DNA from: Chrysomallon squamiferum
Taxonomy: Eukaryota; Mollusca; Gastropoda; Neomphalida; Peltospiridae
NCBI GenBank assembly: GCA_012295275.1
Contig: CM022671.1
Location: forward strand, 34,179,183-34,189,182
Reading direction: 5' to 3'
DNA: 10,000 nt
The notes beneath the pieces are model-generated. The model did no database searches. It was given only the letters and a program-made list of their open reading frames with translations, and was not told where the DNA came from. The position numbers were made by a program, and so were the translations under genes. Positions 7,252 through 10,000 of the stretch are shown piece by piece (position 1 is the first letter of the stretch; each line of letters opens with the position of its first letter).

Positions 7252-7265
7252 AAGAAGAAAGGGAG
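7189..7265. repeat. (AG)n and purine tract
   Basis: Perfect alternating AG over 7190-7247 continues as GAA- and G-rich purines to 7265, giving 77 purines in a row. The tract can form triplex DNA. It is opposite in strand sense to the two TC tracts at 3668 and 8290. Confidence 0.95.
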
Positions 7266-7450
7266 TGAAAAAGAAAAAAAGAGTAAGCATAGAAAAGAAA
7301 CATAAGTAACAGCATTAAAACAGAAAATGGCCCAATAATCGCTTTTGTATAATTCTGTTTAATTGCGTATGAAAATAAAAACCAATTCAGCGGCTACGGA
7401 AAAAGAGTTTCAAGGCAAAAGTTTTATTATATTACTTATAAAACATTGGC

Positions 7451-7481
<31 letters not shown>

Positions 7482-7649
7482 TTAAAAATAATGAAAATTT
7501 CATCACGACAAATTCGTCTTGCATCAACACTGAAAATACTTTATCAAATTAACTAAACCTCCATTTAAAAATGATTTTCTATTGTTAAATCGCTACCGCT
7601 GTCTTTACTAATACAAACCCAGTGTACTATCATTGTTCAGTAACAGTTA
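7266..7649. repeat. A-rich stretch with A27 run
   Basis: A27 at 7451-7477 is followed at once by T6, a potential fold-back. The sequence before it has an AATAAA at about 7373 but no SINE- or retrocopy-like body. Nothing coding is seen. Confidence 0.7.
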
Positions 7650-7810
7650 TCACTACTAATATTAATACTTGTAATATAGTAGCAATAATAGTAGTAGTAA
7701 CAGTAATAACAGAATTAATAGGACTAATAGTACTAAAAGTACTAATAGTAGTAATAGTAATAACTGTAGTAGTAGAAATAATAATAATAATAATAACAAC
7801 AACAACAATA
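7650..7810. repeat. Degenerate AGT/AAT/AAC triplet repeat
   Basis: Interrupted AGT and AAT units end in near-perfect AAT (about 7777-7795) and AAC (about 7795-7808). The two-strand open frames of Val/Ile or Thr/Ile are repeat artefacts. Confidence 0.85.
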
Positions 7811-8050
7811 GGGAAATCTGATTCATTATGAGTAACAACAAAAATGGCGTTGAATCTATTAAGACACTTCATTCTTTTGTAGAAGTAATATCTATGGTAA
7901 TTGATGGATGTTACATTAAAGTTTATGTACAAATAGCGTACTTTGACCTCGCTCTGTGCTCTAGAAGAACTGCGGAAGAAGAACATTAATTATGGAATCT
8001 TCGAAAAGGTCATTAAATTGATGCTTTGGCTTGTCAACATTCATAGGATG
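7811..8050. other. Unassigned sequence of moderate complexity
   Basis: This part is less repetitive than its neighbours. A minus-strand open frame begins at ATG 7986 and stays open for about 60 codons before entering the triplet repeat. It has no domain or signal I recognise and no intron boundary that supports it. I do not call it a gene. Confidence 0.4.
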
Positions 8051-8170
8051 CAGAAATCACGTCAGACGAAATGAGCGCGCGCGCGGGTGGATTAGCAGAC
8101 GATCTATTTGGGCACGAGCTAATCACTTGTAATATTCATTTTATACAACGCTCGAGATGTAATTACATGT
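8051..8170. promoter_or_regulatory. CpG patch with homeodomain-type sites
   Basis: A near-CRE, TCACGTCA, lies at 8057-8064 and (GC)5 at 8075-8084. An Otx/bicoid-type GGATTAG is at 8089-8095 and an inverted TAATC at 8120-8124. A perfect 12-base palindrome ATGTAATTACAT (8157-8168) carries the paired homeodomain core TAATTA. The cluster lies between two divergent genes, so it could be an enhancer. Otx-type input would suit a FoxQ2 gene expressed anteriorly, but that is inference. Confidence 0.3.
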
Positions 8171-8264
8171 TATTGATCCGTTTCTTCTGACAGTTTCTCC
8201 AAACGTCTTCCGTGCTTTACTTTCACAAAATATTTTATGTGTCAGATTTTGAATTCTGCTTTCA

Positions 8265-8285
8265 GACTGGCTGACTGACTGACTC

Positions 8286-8365
<80 letters not shown>
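8265..8365. repeat. (GACT)n followed by (TC)n
   Basis: A few GACT/GGCT units (about 8265-8285) run into perfect TC over 8290-8365 (76 bases). The poly Glu-Arg frame on the minus strand is a repeat artefact. Confidence 0.96.
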
Positions 8366-8369
<4 letters not shown>

Positions 8370-8383
8370 TCGAGATACATGAG

Positions 8384-8462
8384 TATAGTTAGCTTTGAAT
8401 CAAACTATAGTTTTTTTAACACGTACTATTACTACTACTACTAATAATAATCATAATAATAA
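8384..8462. repeat. Short hairpin and ACT/AAT triplets
   Basis: TATAGTT (8384-8390) and AACTATA (8403-8409) are inverted copies around a loop that itself holds TTTG/CAAA. ACT then AAT units follow at about 8426-8462. Confidence 0.6.
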
Positions 8463-8693
8463 AGACTATTTAAATAATAATAATTACTGTTATTGATCAG
8501 CAACAAAGAATATTCTAAATATATTTTCCCATTTATAATGTTTAAAAATAACCGTTATATTGTTTATTGTATAAGTATGTTAATTTTATATTTATGAATG
8601 ATCAAGAACACGAAATACAACATTTAAAAAGTCCTAAAGAGGCTGTATGTGTGATGTCATTGTTATTTGCTGAAGTCAAGCTTACTTGTCTAT
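8463..8693. other. AT-rich stretch, nothing recognised
   Basis: No coding frame or repeat longer than a few units was found. Confidence 0.5.
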
Positions 8694-8739
8694 GTTATAC
8701 GTATAACGAATACATGAACACCTGTTAACGATACGTTAA
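8694..8739. repeat. 14-bp palindrome and neighbouring TTAACG dyad
   Basis: GTTATACGTATAAC (8694-8707) is a perfect palindrome. About 18 bases later TTAACG and CGTTAA lie inverted around ATA (about 8726-8740), overlapping a GTTAAC. Two close dyads in non-repetitive sequence may mark a dimeric factor's binding sites or the remains of a mobile element. Confidence 0.45.
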
Positions 8740-9150
8740 TAAATTATCAGTGTCAAACATTCGTGTTTTATTTATTGATGACATGAAAACCATTGCGTGG
8801 TTTACTTTTAATAAGCAACAGCACCTTTCTGGACGCAGGAAGACACATACCACATCCTTTGATAAACTAATACGACTTTCTTTGACTTTGACTTTATTGT
8901 TTAACATTTTTTGTTTATTTAATTCACAAAGGATATACTATGAAATATGAAAACACTACCACAGCCTTTTAAATTAATTATATGACGATAGTTAAAAAGG
9001 AACCGAACATCGAACCCAAAATCAGTCAGACAACCATCCAACCAGCCATATCATCACGTGAGCACACAAGTCACCAGTCACCCAGCTATCACAACAACCA
9101 TCTAATCAACTGATATTACTTCTAAAAATGTTAGTATAAGAGCTTTCTCC
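8740..9150. other. Non-repetitive AT-rich stretch, no gene recognised
   Basis: The overlapping open frames at 8725-8950 on both strands show no domain and no splice context. A TCACGTGA palindrome (bHLH-ZIP/E-box type) stands at 9054-9061 within a C- and A-rich segment. Confidence 0.45.
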
Positions 9151-9175
9151 AAAAAAAAAAAAAAAAAAAAAAAAA
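9151..9175. repeat. A25 run
   Basis: An uninterrupted A run. The C/A-rich segment before it (about 9005-9110) has weak tRNA-like box matches on the minus strand, but not enough to call a SINE. Confidence 0.9.
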
Positions 9176-9249
9176 GCATGAGAAGAATCAAAATAAGGAA
9201 AAACGTATAAAATGAACTAGGATTTAGTGTGTAAATAGAAGTCTTTCTG

Positions 9250-9771
9250 GGTTAGATCTTCAGCAGCGATCTCGCTCACAGAAGGAAAACTTTGCTTGGC
9301 GATCTCATGAATAACTGAATACCAAACGAGACGCGAATCGATTTTTATGGCACGCGCGATTTGTCGTCTGCTTTTACTCTTCTGACGCCTTTTGTCTGCG
9401 CGCCAATATGCTGCATAGTGTTACTCGTGTCGTCACGTTCAAAAAGTGTTACATTGTTCCTCAGTGGGTTGTTATGGCCACCGTTCATCGTGTGATACTT
9501 GGCTAGATTTTTGTTCATCTACATCAAAAATCATCATCGATATTCAAGTCGTGCACACCGCCGTTTGAAACTTGCTCGCATCGCCTCACGATACAGTCCA
9601 GTAGTTTTCAAAGACGATAAAGTTTTGTTTTATGCACATATATAGAGAGAGAGTGGAAAAAAAAAAGAAGACTATTCAGATTCAAAACGATCCACTGGAT
9701 TGATGAGAGAATTTTGTTTTGTGTGTTTTAATTTGATAAATATAGACTTTTATGTCAATTAGGAATATAAA
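9250..9771 (+). promoter_or_regulatory. Putative promoter and 5' leader of the signal-peptide gene
   Basis: CpG content rises sharply at about 9250-9600. The stretch has CCAAT at 9403-9407, TGACG at 9383-9387, the inverse CGTCA at 9431-9435, and GC-rich elements (gcacgcgcg, gcgcgcc). A TATATA at 9639-9644 stands 128 bases before the start codon. One short upstream open frame (ATG 9474 to TAG 9506, ten residues) would lie in a long leader. The transcription start is unknown and the leader could contain an intron. Confidence 0.4.
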
Positions 9772-9844
9772 ATGTCTGTTATATTCGGAATCTTTCTGAT
9801 GATTGTGTTTTGCGTACGGGAAGTTGCTGGAGAAAGAAGAACGC
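9772..9844 (+). CDS. First coding exon of a secreted or membrane protein (partial)
   Basis: The ATG at 9772 follows an in-frame TAG at 9760-9762, so it is the first in-frame start, and A stands at -3. It encodes 24 residues: MSVIFGIFLMIVF, then CVREVAG, then ERRT. The first 15 residues form a hydrophobic signal-peptide core, and VAG|E fits the -3/-1 rule for signal peptidase. The exon ends at a perfect donor, C|GTAAGT (9845-9850), leaving phase 1. Without splicing a TAA follows two codons later. The mature protein starts with a basic ERRTR-like stretch, and its identity cannot be told because later exons lie beyond the window. It is head to head with the forkhead gene, about 8.1 kb apart. A chance match is possible, but start, upstream stop, signal peptide and donor all agree. 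Confidence 0.6.
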
Positions 9845-9911
9845 GTAAGTAAAAATATGTTTTTTTACACTGTATTTTATTTCCTTAGTATCCAGGAATT
9901 CTCTAATTTGA

Positions 9912-9912
<1 letters not shown>

Positions 9913-9959
<47 letters not shown>

Positions 9960-10000
9960 AGCACTACTACTATCATTACTACTTCTATTACTGCTACTGC
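9913..10000. repeat. (ACT)n microsatellite in the putative intron
   Basis: Near-perfect ACT units run over 9913-9959 and continue as degenerate ACT/ATT/CTG units to the window edge. The tract lies about 70 bases inside the first intron of the signal-peptide gene. Confidence 0.93.

Noticed and set aside
7630-7986. 118-residue minus-strand open frame with a complex N-terminal half
   Set aside because: The last third is triplet-repeat translation and the first part has no known domain, signal peptide or donor. Chance is the simpler reading, though it could be looked at in RNA data.
8868-8877. TAATACGACT, like the start of a T7 phage promoter
   Set aside because: Only ten bases match, and the following bases do not. 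There is no phage or vector context.
8725-8950. Overlapping plus- and minus-strand open frames of about 60 residues
   Set aside because: Both strands are open by chance in AT-rich DNA, with no domain or exon boundary.
9005-9175. C/A-rich segment ending in A25 as a SINE or retrocopy
   Set aside because: No target-site duplication, no good polymerase III boxes and no known head sequence could be seen by eye.
9955-9961. CTACAG as a splice acceptor for the signal-peptide gene
   Set aside because: It arises within the ACT repeat and lacks a pyrimidine tract; the following repeat translation is not protein-like.
1-10000. CRISPR array, phage, plasmid or bacterial operon
   Set aside because: No spaced direct repeats, ribosome binding sites or tightly packed genes. 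The splice signals and composition are those of an animal genome.

Overview
The window looks like AT-rich intergenic DNA from an invertebrate animal. It has very many microsatellites, long mononucleotide runs, animal-type splice donors and one recognisable metazoan gene of the forkhead family. The FoxQ2-type forkhead domain and the density of (AT)n, (ATT)n, (TC)n, (TATG)n and (ACT)n tracts suggest a spiralian, plausibly a mollusc such as a cephalopod. The organism is an inference; the animal origin is secure.

Layout. Positions 1-300 are mixed microsatellites. Positions 408-1699 (minus strand) hold a FoxQ2-like forkhead transcription factor. Its forkhead domain is intact, but a one-base frameshift in a run of seven C's just after the domain splits the C-terminal tail into another frame. 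A 23-base poly(A) run (coding strand) and a promoter-like flank with CCAAT, CACCC/KLF, GATA and FOX/E-box matches lie upstream, to about 2240. Positions 2240-9250 contain no gene I can support. This stretch is AT-rich DNA with about twenty simple-repeat tracts. Small patches that keep CpG dinucleotides interrupt it, near 3850-4140, 5420-5560, 6820-7000 and 8050-8170. The 5420-5560 patch looks most like a promoter. Positions 9250-9771 are a further CpG-retaining flank, followed by a short first coding exon (9772-9844, plus strand). That exon encodes a signal peptide and ends at a consensus splice donor; the rest of the gene is to the right of the window.

The two genes are divergent, about 8.1 kb apart head to head, so the central region may hold regulatory sequence for either one. 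Nothing shows that the two products work together. I found no RNA gene, CRISPR array, intact transposon or viral sequence. The items most worth checking are the FoxQ2 frameshift and 3' end, the hidden signal-peptide exon, the orphan promoter-like CpG patch and the nested palindrome at 6823-6870.
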